64,000 nt of DNA. Origin: JADJSS01 sp046329815 (GTDB taxonomy: Bacteria; Bacteroidota; Bacteroidia; Chitinophagales; JADIYW01). The position numbers and the translations under genes are program-made. The notes under the pieces were generated by a model that saw nothing but the letters and a program-made list of their open reading frames with translations, had not been told where the DNA came from and did no database searches. The stretch spans positions 1,116,001 through 1,180,000 of the forward strand of contig JAXLTY010000001.1 in assembly GCA_046329815.1 (NCBI GenBank), given 5' to 3'. Positions 10,988 to 19,901 of this stretch are shown here, piece by piece; the stretch's first letter is position 1; each line of letters starts with the position of its first letter.

Positions 10988-11176
10988 ATGGCACATCCAA
11001 AGAGAAGAACGTCCACTCAACGCAGAGACAAAAGACGTACACATTACAAAATGACTGCTGCTAACGTTGTAACTTGCAAAGTAACAGGCGAAAGTCATTT
11101 GTCGCACAGAGCGTATGTTTCCGGCAACGATTTATACTACAACGGAAAAGTATTAATCGAAGGTTACGTAAAATAG
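10988..11176 (+). CDS. rpmF: 50S ribosomal protein L32
   Basis: 62 residues beginning MAHPKRRTSTQRRDKRR, the strongly conserved N-terminus of bacterial L32. It is highly basic and of normal length. The zinc-binding cysteines found in some L32 proteins are mostly absent; there is a single Cys in VTCKVTG, so this is the zinc-free form. It is a component of the large ribosomal subunit. It follows yceD and precedes efp on the same strand. Confidence 0.97.
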   Translation: MAHPKRRTSTQRRDKRRTHYKMTAANVVTCKVTGESHLSHRAYVSGNDLYYNGKVLIEGYVK

Positions 11177-11252
11177 TAAATAGTATTAAAGTAGGCAGCA
11201 GGCAGTTTTACTGCATACAAATTACCACATACTGCATACTAAAATTCAAAAT

Positions 11253-11816
11253 ATGGCTTCAACATCAGATATCCGCAATGGTATGTGTATCAACTTCAAC
11301 TCTGATATTTATAAAGTAGTTGAATTTTTACATGTAAAACCAGGAAAAGGCGCTGCTTTCGTGCGCACAAAATTAAAAAGTATTACTACTGGCCGTGTAT
11401 TGGAAAATACATTTCCTTCCGGTGCAAAATTAGACGAAGTTCGTGTGGAATATCGCGAATATCAATACTTATATCCGGAAGGCGATGCCTATACGTTTAT
11501 GAATAATGAAACGTATGAGCAAATCACAGTTTCTGCAAATGTTATCAATGCACCTGAATTTTTAGAAGAAGGTATGAACGTAAAAATTGCTGTTCGTGCA
11601 GAAGATGAAATGCCTTTGACTTGCGAGTTGCCTGCGACAGTGGTTGTTGAAGTTACTTATGCTGAACCGGGCATCAAAGGTGACACGGCAACGAATACAT
11701 TGCGTCCAAGCACCGTATCGACAGGTGCAAAAGTAATGATTCCATTATTTATTAATATCGGTGACAAAATAAAAGTAAACACTGAAACAGGTGCTTACAT
11801 GGAAAGAGTAAAATAA
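11253..11816 (+). CDS. efp: Elongation factor P
   Basis: 187 residues, standard length, with the three-domain EF-P pattern. Loop I reads KPGKGAAF, placing the modifiable lysine at Lys32. The C-terminal half contains the conserved GIKGDTATN segment and ends in GAYMERVK. It relieves ribosome stalling at polyproline stretches. Modification enzymes (EpmA/B or others) are not in the window. A hairpin terminator follows directly. Confidence 0.97.
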   Translation: MASTSDIRNGMCINFNSDIYKVVEFLHVKPGKGAAFVRTKLKSITTGRVLENTFPSGAKLDEVRVEYREYQYLYPEGDAYTFMNNETYEQITVSANVINAPEFLEEGMNVKIAVRAEDEMPLTCELPATVVVEVTYAEPGIKGDTATNTLRPSTVSTGAKVMIPLFINIGDKIKVNTETGAYMERVK

Positions 11817-11835
11817 TACACATTTTAACTACTAT

Positions 11836-11869
11836 AAAAAATGCTTCATGGAAATCATGAGGCATTTTT
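11836..11869 (+). terminator. Intrinsic terminator after efp
   Basis: Stem AAAAATGCTTCATG and its near-complement CATGAGGCATTTTT (one G-U type mismatch) enclose a 5-nt loop, followed by a T run. It starts 19 bp after the efp stop. Confidence 0.85.
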
Positions 11870-11975
11870 GTTTAACTAAAATTCATTATCAAATTATCTA
11901 ATTATCAAATTTTATTCGAGGTAGTTGTCGTATATATTTGCGTTTATGAATGCTATCGCATTTCAAATTAATCAC

Positions 11976-11983
11976 TATATTTG
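11976..11983 (+). promoter_or_regulatory. -7 promoter element abutting accB
   Basis: TATATTTG ends 4 nt before the accB ATG at 11988, so transcription would begin at or next to the start codon. A second TATATTTG at 11933-11940 could give a longer transcript. Confidence 0.5.
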
Positions 11984-11987
11984 ATTC

Positions 11988-12455
11988 ATGGACATTTCTC
12001 AGATAAAAAAACTCATACACTTATTGAACGATAATAATTTAGGTGAATTAAAAGTTCAGGAAGGCGATTTTAAAATTACGATTCGTCACAAAGATTTTGC
12101 GAAAACAAGCGGCGTTGCTTCGGTAGTTTCGGCACCGGCAACCATTGCCACACCAAATACAACACCAACTGTTGCTGCCGCAGAAACAAAGAAAGAAGAA
12201 ACTGTTTCAGGAAATTTTTCTTCAGTGAAAGCACCAATGATCGGAACGTTTTATCGTTCGGCTGGCGAAGGCAAGGAACCCTTTGTAAAAGTGGGCGACA
12301 AAGTAAAAAAGGGCGATGTATTGTGCATCATCGAAGCGATGAAATTATTCAACGAAATACAAAGCGAAGTTTCCGGAAAAATAGTAAAAGTAATGGTGGA
12401 CAATGCTCAAGCTGTTGAATACGATCAACCATTGTTCCTGATTGAACCGCAATAA
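11988..12455 (+). CDS. accB: Acetyl-CoA carboxylase biotin carboxyl carrier protein
   Basis: 155 residues. The N-terminus MDISQIKKLIHLLNDNN is the classic AccB start. An Ala/Thr/Pro-rich linker (43-65) and the C-terminal biotinyl domain follow; the site is EAMKLFNEI with Lys119, and the preceding APMIGTFYRS carries the 'thumb' region. It carries carboxybiotin between AccC and the carboxyltransferase in fatty-acid synthesis. Its partner accC lies at 13901-15247, separated by a small membrane protein and an oppositely oriented gene, so the usual accBC operon is broken here. Confidence 0.96.
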   Translation: MDISQIKKLIHLLNDNNLGELKVQEGDFKITIRHKDFAKTSGVASVVSAPATIATPNTTPTVAAAETKKEETVSGNFSSVKAPMIGTFYRSAGEGKEPFVKVGDKVKKGDVLCIIEAMKLFNEIQSEVSGKIVKVMVDNAQAVEYDQPLFLIEPQ

Positions 12456-12482
12456 ACTTCGATCTCATAAAACGATAAGAAC

Positions 12483-12899
12483 ATGAACAGAACAACCATC
12501 ATTATAATAGCAGTCATTATCATTGCATTGGTTGCAACTGTTTTCTTCATGAACAGAGTCATAGAAGCGAAGAATGAAGAATTATCCGATTTAAAAGATA
12601 AGGTTTCCAAGATTGAAACATTGTATTCATCTGCAGCATTTAAAGGTGATTCGTTAAATGTTATTGCAACCACACTTTCTTCTTACAAATCACTAACATA
12701 TGCGATGATCTACAGAGATTCGATTCGCAAAACATTGAAATACAAAATCGGTGATATCGTTTACCTGAAATCAGATTCATCAAAAGTAGTGATTAAAGAT
12801 ATTTTGGCTGGTGGCGGCAAATTTGAACACTACATTAAATACGAGATCTTACGCAAAGACAATAAAACAGAGCTATTGTCGCCTGAATTGGTGTATTGA
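12483..12899 (+). CDS. Small membrane-anchored coiled-coil protein, unknown function
   Basis: 138 residues. One N-terminal transmembrane helix (about 5-23, Ile/Val-rich) is followed by a heptad-like helix (VIEAKNEELSDLKDKVSKIE) and a small strand-rich C-terminal part containing YKIGDIVYLKSDSSKVVIKD. It sits 27 bp after accB and may be cotranscribed with it. No family recognised; the KIGDIVYLKSD segment resembles a small beta-barrel binding module. Confidence 0.7.
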   Translation: MNRTTIIIIAVIIIALVATVFFMNRVIEAKNEELSDLKDKVSKIETLYSSAAFKGDSLNVIATTLSSYKSLTYAMIYRDSIRKTLKYKIGDIVYLKSDSSKVVIKDILAGGGKFEHYIKYEILRKDNKTELLSPELVY

Positions 12900-13859
12900 T
12901 TACTTCAAAATTTCATTAGCATCTATCCAATACAAATTGCCTTTGCCGTTTTGCAATTGACCAATTTCTTTTAAAAAATCATCAATGCTCAGTCGTTTTT
13001 TATAGCTTTCTTTCACTTTCGTCCGGTTGCTCGTAAACACAAAAAACTGTTTGTCAAAACTAATGAACGGACAGTAATCTAATTTATTGGAATTGATTTT
13101 TGGTCCGAGATTTTTTGCTGCTGACCAATTGCCTTTTGCGTCCTTTTTACTGATATATAAATCGCAACCACCTAAATCATCAGCACGACTGCAAGATGTA
13201 AAAATTATGACAGACTCATCCGGCGAAACATACGCGTTGAATTCATACGATGCTGAATTCACCGAATCCGATAAAGATTCAGGTGTCTTATAATTTCCGT
13301 CAACCAATTTACTCATCCAAATATCTTCTTTGCCTTTTGAATTTTTATATTGCGCTGTAAAATAGATCGTACCATTATTACTTACACTCGGATAAAACTC
13401 ATCGGCTTCTGTATTGATAGTCGTACCTAAGTTTTTAGGCGTTTGCCAAATGCCATTCACTTTTTCTGTTTTCCAAATGTCAAAATCTTTTATCGCGCTG
13501 TCTTTTTGCAAAGGCCGATTAGAAACGAAATACAACGTCTTTCCGTCAGGCGCGAACGATGCTTCGAGATCGTAATAATTTCCGGAAAACGGCGCGATAT
13601 TCATTTGCCATTGTCCATTCTTCTTTATTAATTGAATGATGGTTGCAATTGTATTTTTATTACTTTCTACCGTAAAAAATAGTTCATCTTTATTTGGTGA
13701 TAGCGTAAAATCACGTACAGAAAAATGATTAAACTCTTTCGGAAGATTGACCAATGCGATACTGTCTTTCGGAAACATCAACGGTAATTTGAAGGTAGTT
13801 GGTTTTGCAGCAAATGCAACGTTTCCGAACAACAATAAGCATAAGATAATCTTCTTCAT
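12900..13859 (-). CDS. Exported PD40/WD40-like beta-propeller protein
   Basis: 319 residues with a signal peptide (1-17, ending FAA). It contains repeated TolB/PD40-type blades with the signatures FAPDGKTLYFVSNR, SVSNNGTIYFTA, VSPDESVIIFTS and SFDKQFFVFTS. Such propellers act as binding scaffolds in the periplasm; in Bacteroidota they often accompany OmpA or T9SS components (PorE-like), but no such domain is fused here. The gene lies head-on against the accB side, its stop adjacent to the preceding gene's stop, and it is divergent from accC with 41 bp between. Confidence 0.8.
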   Translation of the reverse strand: MKKIILCLLLFGNVAFAAKPTTFKLPLMFPKDSIALVNLPKEFNHFSVRDFTLSPNKDELFFTVESNKNTIATIIQLIKKNGQWQMNIAPFSGNYYDLEASFAPDGKTLYFVSNRPLQKDSAIKDFDIWKTEKVNGIWQTPKNLGTTINTEADEFYPSVSNNGTIYFTAQYKNSKGKEDIWMSKLVDGNYKTPESLSDSVNSASYEFNAYVSPDESVIIFTSCSRADDLGGCDLYISKKDAKGNWSAAKNLGPKINSNKLDYCPFISFDKQFFVFTSNRTKVKESYKKRLSIDDFLKEIGQLQNGKGNLYWIDANEILK

Positions 13860-13900
13860 ATTCTAAAAATAAAACAAAATGTAGTTAAATTAGCATACTT

Positions 13901-15247
13901 ATGTTTCAAAAAATATTAATAGCCAATCGCGGTGAGATCGCCTTGCGCATCATACGCACCTGCAAAGAAATGAATATCAAAACTGTTGCTGTTTTTTCTA
14001 CTGCTGATAAAACGAGTATGCATGTTTCAGAAGCTGATGAATCGTTTTGTATCGGTCCGCCGGCAAGTAAAGATTCGTATTTAAAAATGGACAGCATTTT
14101 AATGGCTGCTGAAATTACGAAAGCAGATGCCATTCATCCTGGTTATGGTTTTTTAGCAGAGAATGAAACATTCGCCAAAAAGTGCGCTGAAAAAAATATA
14201 AAATTCATCGGACCATCACCTGAACAAATTCATGCTATGGGCGACAAGATCACAGCAAAGGCAACGATGATCAAAGCGAAAGTGCCTGTAATTCCTGGTT
14301 CTGAAGACTTAATCACGGATATTGTTTTTGGCAAAAAACTCGCGAAAGAAATTGGCTATCCTGTGATATTGAAAGCAACAGCTGGTGGTGGCGGAAAAGG
14401 TATGCGCATCGTTTGGAACGAAGAAGAATTTCAGTCGAATTTGGAAAATGCGCAAGCTGAAGCAGGTGCTGCATTTGGAAATGCAGGTATGTATTTAGAA
14501 AAATATATTGAAGAACCACGACATATTGAAGTGCAGGTGGCAGGCGACCAATTCGGAAATGCGGCACATTTTTCGGAACGTGATTGTTCTATACAACGGC
14601 GTCATCAGAAACTGGTAGAAGAAAGTCCGTCACCTTTTGTAGATGATAAGCTGCGCAAAAAATTAGGCGAAGCGGCAACAAATGCTGTGAAAGCTATAAA
14701 ATATGAAGGTGTCGGAACTGTTGAGTTTTTAGTAGATAAGCATCGTAATTTTTATTTCATGGAAATGAATACGCGTATTCAAGTGGAACATCCTGTGACA
14801 GAAGAAGTAGTTGGTTTGGATTTGATTCGTTTGCAAATAGAATTAGCAGCCGGAAAAAAATTAGAGAAAGCTGAATACTTTCCGCAAGGTTGTGCAATTG
14901 AATGTCGTATCAACGCGGAAAATCCGTTTGACAATTTCAAGCCATCACCTGGAAAAATAAATAACTATCAACCAAGTGGCGGTTATGGTGTTCGAATGGA
15001 TTCACATGTTTATTCAGGTTATGTTATTCCACCATTTTATGATTCCATGATTGCGAAATTAATTGTGAAAGGCAACACGCGCATTGAAGCGATTGACAGA
15101 ATGAAACGAGCTTTACGCGAATTAAAAATTGATGGTATTAAAACCACTATTCCGTTTCATCTACAATTAATGGACAACGAAGATTTCCGCAACGGAAATT
15201 TTACGACAAAGTTTTTGGAAGATTTTGAAATGAATGAAGAAGAATAG
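13901..15247 (+). CDS. accC: Acetyl-CoA carboxylase, biotin carboxylase subunit
   Basis: 448 residues, full length. The N-terminal MFQKILIANRGEIALRIIR, the HPGYGFLAENE motif, the Gly-rich ATP-grasp loop (KATAGGGGKGMRIV), and the MNTRIQVEHPVTE active-site segment are all present. It carboxylates biotin on AccB using ATP and bicarbonate. It could also serve the second biotin carrier at 5432-5935. The 41-bp gap to the divergent propeller gene must hold both promoters. Confidence 0.96.
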   Translation: MFQKILIANRGEIALRIIRTCKEMNIKTVAVFSTADKTSMHVSEADESFCIGPPASKDSYLKMDSILMAAEITKADAIHPGYGFLAENETFAKKCAEKNIKFIGPSPEQIHAMGDKITAKATMIKAKVPVIPGSEDLITDIVFGKKLAKEIGYPVILKATAGGGGKGMRIVWNEEEFQSNLENAQAEAGAAFGNAGMYLEKYIEEPRHIEVQVAGDQFGNAAHFSERDCSIQRRHQKLVEESPSPFVDDKLRKKLGEAATNAVKAIKYEGVGTVEFLVDKHRNFYFMEMNTRIQVEHPVTEEVVGLDLIRLQIELAAGKKLEKAEYFPQGCAIECRINAENPFDNFKPSPGKINNYQPSGGYGVRMDSHVYSGYVIPPFYDSMIAKLIVKGNTRIEAIDRMKRALRELKIDGIKTTIPFHLQLMDNEDFRNGNFTTKFLEDFEMNEEE

Positions 15248-15253
15248 AATTCA

Positions 15254-16012
15254 CTACACCTTCTTTTCTGTTAAATATTTCCAGTAACGTTTTGGAATGT
15301 GTTGTACATGCAGTTTGGTATTTTTTCGTTCCTGTATATTTGTTTTTATAAAATAGCGTTGCCACAATTTTTGGTACAACTGCTCTTCTTCATGCAGCAC
15401 AGAAGCATCGTTCTGCAACGTTGGTTTATTTTCTAAATAGATTTCTTCTATCGTTTCTAAATTACAGTATAATCCAAAGTTTCGTCGCAAATCATAAATA
15501 ATCCATTTTTGGTCCTGGTAACGGTTTTTAAAATGTTTGGCAATCAAAGGCAGTACATTGAAATCAGGATCAATCTTCGCCACATAAATTTCATCTTTAT
15601 ATTTTTCAAAACGCACAAAGGCCTCCATTCGATGTTTTTCTCTGCCAACAGAACGAGTATATTTCGTCAACTGCAACACATCTGGATGCGCAAAGTCCAT
15701 CCACACATTTTTATTAGGATTGGCTATTGCATAACGAATTGCAGCCAGCACATGCTTTTCCATATTTACATCTTCTGAAAAAAAAGAATAGATAAGCATG
15801 CGCGTTCCATTATTGTCCGTTTGTGTATGCAGGCGTTTTATCACGCGCTCTGCTTTGGCGCTGTCTGAAACAATGGTAATATGTTCTGAAAATAACGGTG
15901 CTGTAAATTTGGATTGGCGTACAATTTCTACGTCTTTAAGTTTTTCTTCAAACACATAAAAAACCGCAGACAACAAACCTTCCAAGCTATCATCATAGAC
16001 TAAAGTTGTCAT
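15254..16012 (-). CDS. TIGR03915-type DNA metabolism protein (DUF4130)
   Basis: 252 residues matching from memory the family that always accompanies the TIGR03916 radical SAM protein. Recognisable parts are the start MTTLVYDDSLEGLLSAVFYVFE, the middle HRMEAFVRFEKYKD and the C-terminal PKRYWKYLTEK. Its ATG overlaps the end of the radical SAM gene by 4 bp, indicating translational coupling. The family has been proposed to have a uracil-DNA-glycosylase-related or other DNA repair role; the biochemical activity is not established by the sequence alone. It is convergent with accC, 6 bp apart. Confidence 0.85.
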   Translation of the reverse strand: MTTLVYDDSLEGLLSAVFYVFEEKLKDVEIVRQSKFTAPLFSEHITIVSDSAKAERVIKRLHTQTDNNGTRMLIYSFFSEDVNMEKHVLAAIRYAIANPNKNVWMDFAHPDVLQLTKYTRSVGREKHRMEAFVRFEKYKDEIYVAKIDPDFNVLPLIAKHFKNRYQDQKWIIYDLRRNFGLYCNLETIEEIYLENKPTLQNDASVLHEEEQLYQKLWQRYFIKTNIQERKNTKLHVQHIPKRYWKYLTEKKV

Positions 16013-17271
16013 CCGAAAATACTTAACTGCTGACTCGTAGAATGAATGAATTTGGATTTCGTTTCCTGTATGATATGCTGACGTAAATCCAATGTATCCA
16101 TACGTTTTAAATGTGGATTACCGTTTTCAAAATCTATAAAAAATTTCGCACGATTAACGGCTGCGCCTAACTTTAGCAAATGCTCTAATTGTATTTTTTG
16201 AAATTTTCTTGACAACACAATTTTCTTTGCAGTTGTAACACCAATGCCTGGAATACGCACAATCATTTCATAAGGTGCAGTTTGAATCTTTACCGGAAAT
16301 AAATGAATGTTTGACAAAGCCCATGCTAATTTTGGATCTATTTCCAAATCTAAAAAAGGATTTTTTTCATTGACGATTTCATTCGCATTGAAACCATAGA
16401 AACGCATCAGCCAGTCTGCTTGATATAAACGGTTTTCTCTGATTACAGGCACACTTGTATGGATTGAAGGTAAACGATCATCCTTTAAAACAGGCACATA
16501 ACCTGAGTAATACATACGTTTCAAATTATAGTTTTTGTAAAAGTGATCTGCCACTTTTATGATCTGCAAATCGTTTTCGTTGCCTGCACCAATGATTACC
16601 TGTGTGCTTTGTCCGGCTGGTGCAAAGCGCGGCACTTTTTTAAAAATCTTCTTCTCTTCTTTGTATTGAATGATGCCATTCTTCACGAAGGTCATTGGCG
16701 CCGTCATATCTTCGCGCTTCTTTTCAGGTGCCAATAATTTTAAACTGCTTTCTGTCGGCAATTCCAAATTGATGCTTAAACGATCAGCATACAACGCTGC
16801 TTCTTTCATCAGTTCATCAGAAGCGCCTGGAATTGTTTTCAAATGTATGTAGCCGTGAAAGTTATGTTCGAGTCGTAAAGTTTTTGCTACACGTACTAAA
16901 CGTTCCATCGTAAAATCTGCATTTTTAAAAATACCGGAACTCAGGAACAAACCTTCGATGTAATTTCTTCTGTAAAAATTAATCGTCAAATCCACTACTT
17001 CTTCTACCGTAAAAGCAGCACGTTTAATGTCATTTGTTTTACGCGACACACAATACGCGCAATCGTAAATACAATGATTGGTTAAGAGAATTTTTAGCAA
17101 AGAAACACAGCGTCCATCTTCTGTGTAGCTGTGACAAATACCCGTGCCGGACGAATTTCCAAGTCCTTTATTTTTGTTACTTCGGTTTCCCGCACTCGAT
17201 GCGCAGGAAACATCATACTTAGCAGCATCTGCCAGTATTTCGAGTTTTTCCTGTATGCGGTCGGCGTTCAT
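16009..17271 (-). CDS. Putative DNA modification/repair radical SAM protein (TIGR03916)
   Basis: 420 residues. The radical SAM cluster motif CX3CX2C is at Cys67, Cys71, Cys74 (NHCIYDCAYC), preceded by the conserved CHSYTEDGRCVSLLK segment. A helix-hairpin-helix DNA-binding motif (RIPGIGVTTAKKIVLSR) lies at about 334-350. It forms a two-gene operon with the downstream DUF4130 protein (4-bp overlap). The combination suggests radical chemistry on DNA bases, but the reaction is unknown. Confidence 0.9.
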   Translation of the reverse strand: MNADRIQEKLEILADAAKYDVSCASSAGNRSNKNKGLGNSSGTGICHSYTEDGRCVSLLKILLTNHCIYDCAYCVSRKTNDIKRAAFTVEEVVDLTINFYRRNYIEGLFLSSGIFKNADFTMERLVRVAKTLRLEHNFHGYIHLKTIPGASDELMKEAALYADRLSINLELPTESSLKLLAPEKKREDMTAPMTFVKNGIIQYKEEKKIFKKVPRFAPAGQSTQVIIGAGNENDLQIIKVADHFYKNYNLKRMYYSGYVPVLKDDRLPSIHTSVPVIRENRLYQADWLMRFYGFNANEIVNEKNPFLDLEIDPKLAWALSNIHLFPVKIQTAPYEMIVRIPGIGVTTAKKIVLSRKFQKIQLEHLLKLGAAVNRAKFFIDFENGNPHLKRMDTLDLRQHIIQETKSKFIHSTSQQLSIFG

Positions 17272-17402
17272 TTTTCGTTCTTTACTTTCTTAAATATAAA
17301 GCATACAACGCCAAATCAACCAGGAATGTTGTTAAATTTTTGGAAGAAGATTTACATTTTTATTTTGAAATATGATAGGTCAAAATGTCAATCTATACAA
17401 AT

Positions 17403-17430
17403 AAAAAAAGCTTCGAAATAAATCGAAGCT
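17403..17430 (-). terminator. Terminator of first cassette lipoprotein gene
   Basis: Read on the minus strand: perfect 8-bp stem AGCTTCGA/TCGAAGCT with a 6-nt loop and a T-rich tail. The sequence between it and the gene (GAACTAAACTACAAACTA) recurs with one change at 23384-23401, behind the paralogous lipoprotein gene. Confidence 0.85.
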
Positions 17431-17463
17431 GAACTAAACTACAAACTATGAAAAGAAGAAATA

Positions 17464-18330
17464 TTAATATCGATATTCGTAAAAAACATCAATTGTGTCG
17501 TTTATGGTAATCTTGCGGTTAGTGATTTCACCATCATTATCGACAGAATATTCGTATTGATATTCATTGTCAGTTTGTCCGCCAACCAGTTTTGTTTCCA
17601 ATCGATTTAAAATGCGATGTGTATTGCCAACACCGGTATTTAAACCAATTAATGAAATTACATTTACACCACCAGCATATAAAAACTGAACACCGGCACT
17701 GGCGAAACGAATGTCCAGATCAGAGTTAATCGGTTTGTTTAAATCATACGTAAACGCAACTTTATGTAAAGCGCCTGTAGAATCAGGAAGAATATATTGC
17801 AACAAATTATTGTTGCCATCATAGACAAAATTAGTAATGTTTGTAGAAGAACCTAAAACTGCAATTCTGATGTTGGTTATTTTATCGCTATTGTAAGAAA
17901 AAAACAAGCCAACCAAATTTAAACCGGAAGTATCTACAATTTTCGTCACTTGTTTCTTGCTGTTGTAAAAGAAATGAGCAACATTTCTGTCATTCGGTGC
18001 GAAGAAAATATCTGCACGTATTCGATCTGGCAAATAATGAAATTTAAGTGACTTTAACAAAGCAGCACTTGGTGTTGAATCGCTGAAAACATTTAAACTG
18101 TCTAATAAACCATCTGTATTATAATAAAAATTGGCTGCCTGACGAATCGTAATATTTAATTTTCTCAGATCAACATTATTCACGTTATCGTCATGAATAA
18201 ATTCATCGTTTAACTTAAAAGATTGCTTAATTCTTTTTTTTATCGGATCTGTTACTGAGTTATTTGTACAAGAATTCAATCCGATGATAAAAATACAAAG
18301 CCAATAAAATGGTTTCATTTGGTTGCTCAT
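17464..18330 (-). CDS. Cassette 1 lipoprotein, unknown function
   Basis: 288 residues. A hydrophobic N-terminus ends in the lipobox-like LNSC, so it is probably a lipoprotein; an in-frame ATG four codons downstream is an equally good start. The rest is strand-rich with repeated YN..G.L type strands. It is clearly paralogous to the lipoprotein at 23414-24298: shared blocks include FYLPDR/YYPDR, FFNSKKQ-T-I-DT, NFVY, GLN-G-GNT and a C-terminal Y-Y-Y ending. The pattern recalls DUF4595-like surface proteins, but no firm family. It is divergent (118 bp) from the 470-residue helical protein gene. Confidence 0.75.
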   Translation of the reverse strand: MSNQMKPFYWLCIFIIGLNSCTNNSVTDPIKKRIKQSFKLNDEFIHDDNVNNVDLRKLNITIRQAANFYYNTDGLLDSLNVFSDSTPSAALLKSLKFHYLPDRIRADIFFAPNDRNVAHFFYNSKKQVTKIVDTSGLNLVGLFFSYNSDKITNIRIAVLGSSTNITNFVYDGNNNLLQYILPDSTGALHKVAFTYDLNKPINSDLDIRFASAGVQFLYAGGVNVISLIGLNTGVGNTHRILNRLETKLVGGQTDNEYQYEYSVDNDGEITNRKITINDTIDVFYEYRY

Positions 18331-18448
18331 ATTCTTTTAAAATTTAAAAGATTGGTGTGATATACCAAATTTGACAAATAAATTGCATATATTTCAATAC
18401 AAATTTTTTTGATTGTCATAAAATTCAGGAATTTATAAACAAATTTTT

Positions 18449-19861
18449 ATGTTTGGAACAAAGCTGATTGATATTTATTCTAACTTAAATCTGGAAGAAA
18501 AGCGAAAACTGAGAAAATGGATTTCTTCTGATTTTGTCAATAAAAACGAAGATATTTTGCGTTTTTTTGAATTTATAGATTCTAAGAAAAATGTTACAGA
18601 ACGAACGGTTACCAAAGAAAAAGCGCATGAATATTTATATCCAAATAAAAAATACCATGATTTACGCATTCGGCATTTGATCTGGATGACGACAGAAATT
18701 TTAGAGTCGTTTATTGTTTACATAAAAATGGAAAATGAACTTTCGCTGCGCGAACAATTACTTTCTAAGTTTTACATGCAGAAAGATTTGTACAAACATG
18801 CGCAAAAGACAGTTGAGAGCGGCATTGAGTTGATGGCAAAAAATAATATTAAGAATGCAGAATATTACAAAACAAATTTTCACTTGCATTCGCTGTATTA
18901 CGATATTCAATCACGAAACATCAGAACCAATGATTTTAATATTGATGAGATCGCAAATTCATTTACCATTTTTGCGATTTTGGAAACACTGAAAACCAGT
19001 AGTCGAATTTTGTCAATACAAAAAGTTGGTGAAACCAAAACGAAACATCATTTACTAGAACCTATTTTGGTATTGATGCAAGATCCTGCGTTTTTGCAGT
19101 TGCCGCAAGTGCGTATTTATTACAATATTTATTTGGTTGCGACGAATGAAGATGAGAAAGCATTCAAGCAATTTATTAAAGATATTAAAGCCAATGAAAT
19201 TTTATTTTCAACGCATGATTTGAATGAATTGTATCGTTTGGCAATAAATTTCTGTATAAAAAAATCGAATCAGAATCAAACTTTTTACACAAAACAAGCG
19301 CTTGATTTATATTTATACACGATTGACAAAAGCATTTTGATTGAGAACAATGAGATCAGTCGTTTTATTTTTACGAATGTGGTAACGCTTGGAATTAAGC
19401 TCAAAAAATTTGCCAGAATAGAAGAATTTATTAAGATGTACAGCAAATTAATAAATCCGGAATTCCGAAAAAATACAATTGATTTTAATACTTCAAAACT
19501 GCTTTATGCAAAAGGACAAAGCGACAAAGCGCTCAAAATTTTACTGACCAATGAATTTAAAGACACGATCTGGAATTTAAATGCAAAAGATTTAATTCTC
19601 AGAATTTACTTCGAACAAAAAAACATAGAATTATTCAGTACTTATCTGAATGCATTCAATGTGTATGTGAAGCGCAAAACGAATATCGGTTATCATAAAA
19701 CTTATTTTACGCATTTGATAGCACTGTTTAAAGAATTATATAAAGCAACCAAGCAACCAAAGAAATATGCAGGTTTTGTGTTTACATCAGAAATGATAAA
19801 CGTGACTTGGTTTAACAATATGCTGGCTGAAATGAATATCAATAAAAAAGCTCCGAAATAA
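18449..19861 (+). CDS. Cassette 1 helical protein, paralogue A of a three-member family
   Basis: 470 residues, no signal peptide or membrane segment, almost wholly helical, TPR-like in rhythm. It shares with paralogues B (21960) and C (24413) the N-terminal EEKRKLRKWI-SDFVN block, EYLYPNK, DLRIRHLIW, IKKSNQN, the NTIDFN block and the near-invariant ALKILLTNEFKDTIWNLNAK. The N-terminal pattern (a helix rich in K-KW/F, then FVN, then LRIRHL) recalls a widespread uncharacterised Bacteroidota protein family. Function unknown. The stop codon lies inside the loop of the bidirectional terminator at 19846-19874, so the last residues (KAPK) are encoded by the hairpin stem. Confidence 0.85.
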   Translation: MFGTKLIDIYSNLNLEEKRKLRKWISSDFVNKNEDILRFFEFIDSKKNVTERTVTKEKAHEYLYPNKKYHDLRIRHLIWMTTEILESFIVYIKMENELSLREQLLSKFYMQKDLYKHAQKTVESGIELMAKNNIKNAEYYKTNFHLHSLYYDIQSRNIRTNDFNIDEIANSFTIFAILETLKTSSRILSIQKVGETKTKHHLLEPILVLMQDPAFLQLPQVRIYYNIYLVATNEDEKAFKQFIKDIKANEILFSTHDLNELYRLAINFCIKKSNQNQTFYTKQALDLYLYTIDKSILIENNEISRFIFTNVVTLGIKLKKFARIEEFIKMYSKLINPEFRKNTIDFNTSKLLYAKGQSDKALKILLTNEFKDTIWNLNAKDLILRIYFEQKNIELFSTYLNAFNVYVKRKTNIGYHKTYFTHLIALFKELYKATKQPKKYAGFVFTSEMINVTWFNNMLAEMNINKKAPK

Positions 19862-19874
19862 ATTCGGAGCTTTT
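19846..19874. terminator. Bidirectional terminator holding the stop codon of paralogue A
   Basis: Perfect 12-bp stem AAAAGCTCCGAA/TTCGGAGCTTTT with a 5-nt loop ATAAA that contains the TAA stop of the plus-strand gene. A/T runs flank both sides, so it can also end the convergent gene at 19902-21776. Confidence 0.88.
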
Positions 19875-19901
19875 GGATAAAGCTGTTTGATAAAGAAAGA
19901 A

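Noticed and set aside
11074..11319. 81-codon frame spanning rpmF and efp
   Set aside because: It overlaps two certain genes and its product has no plausible start or family.
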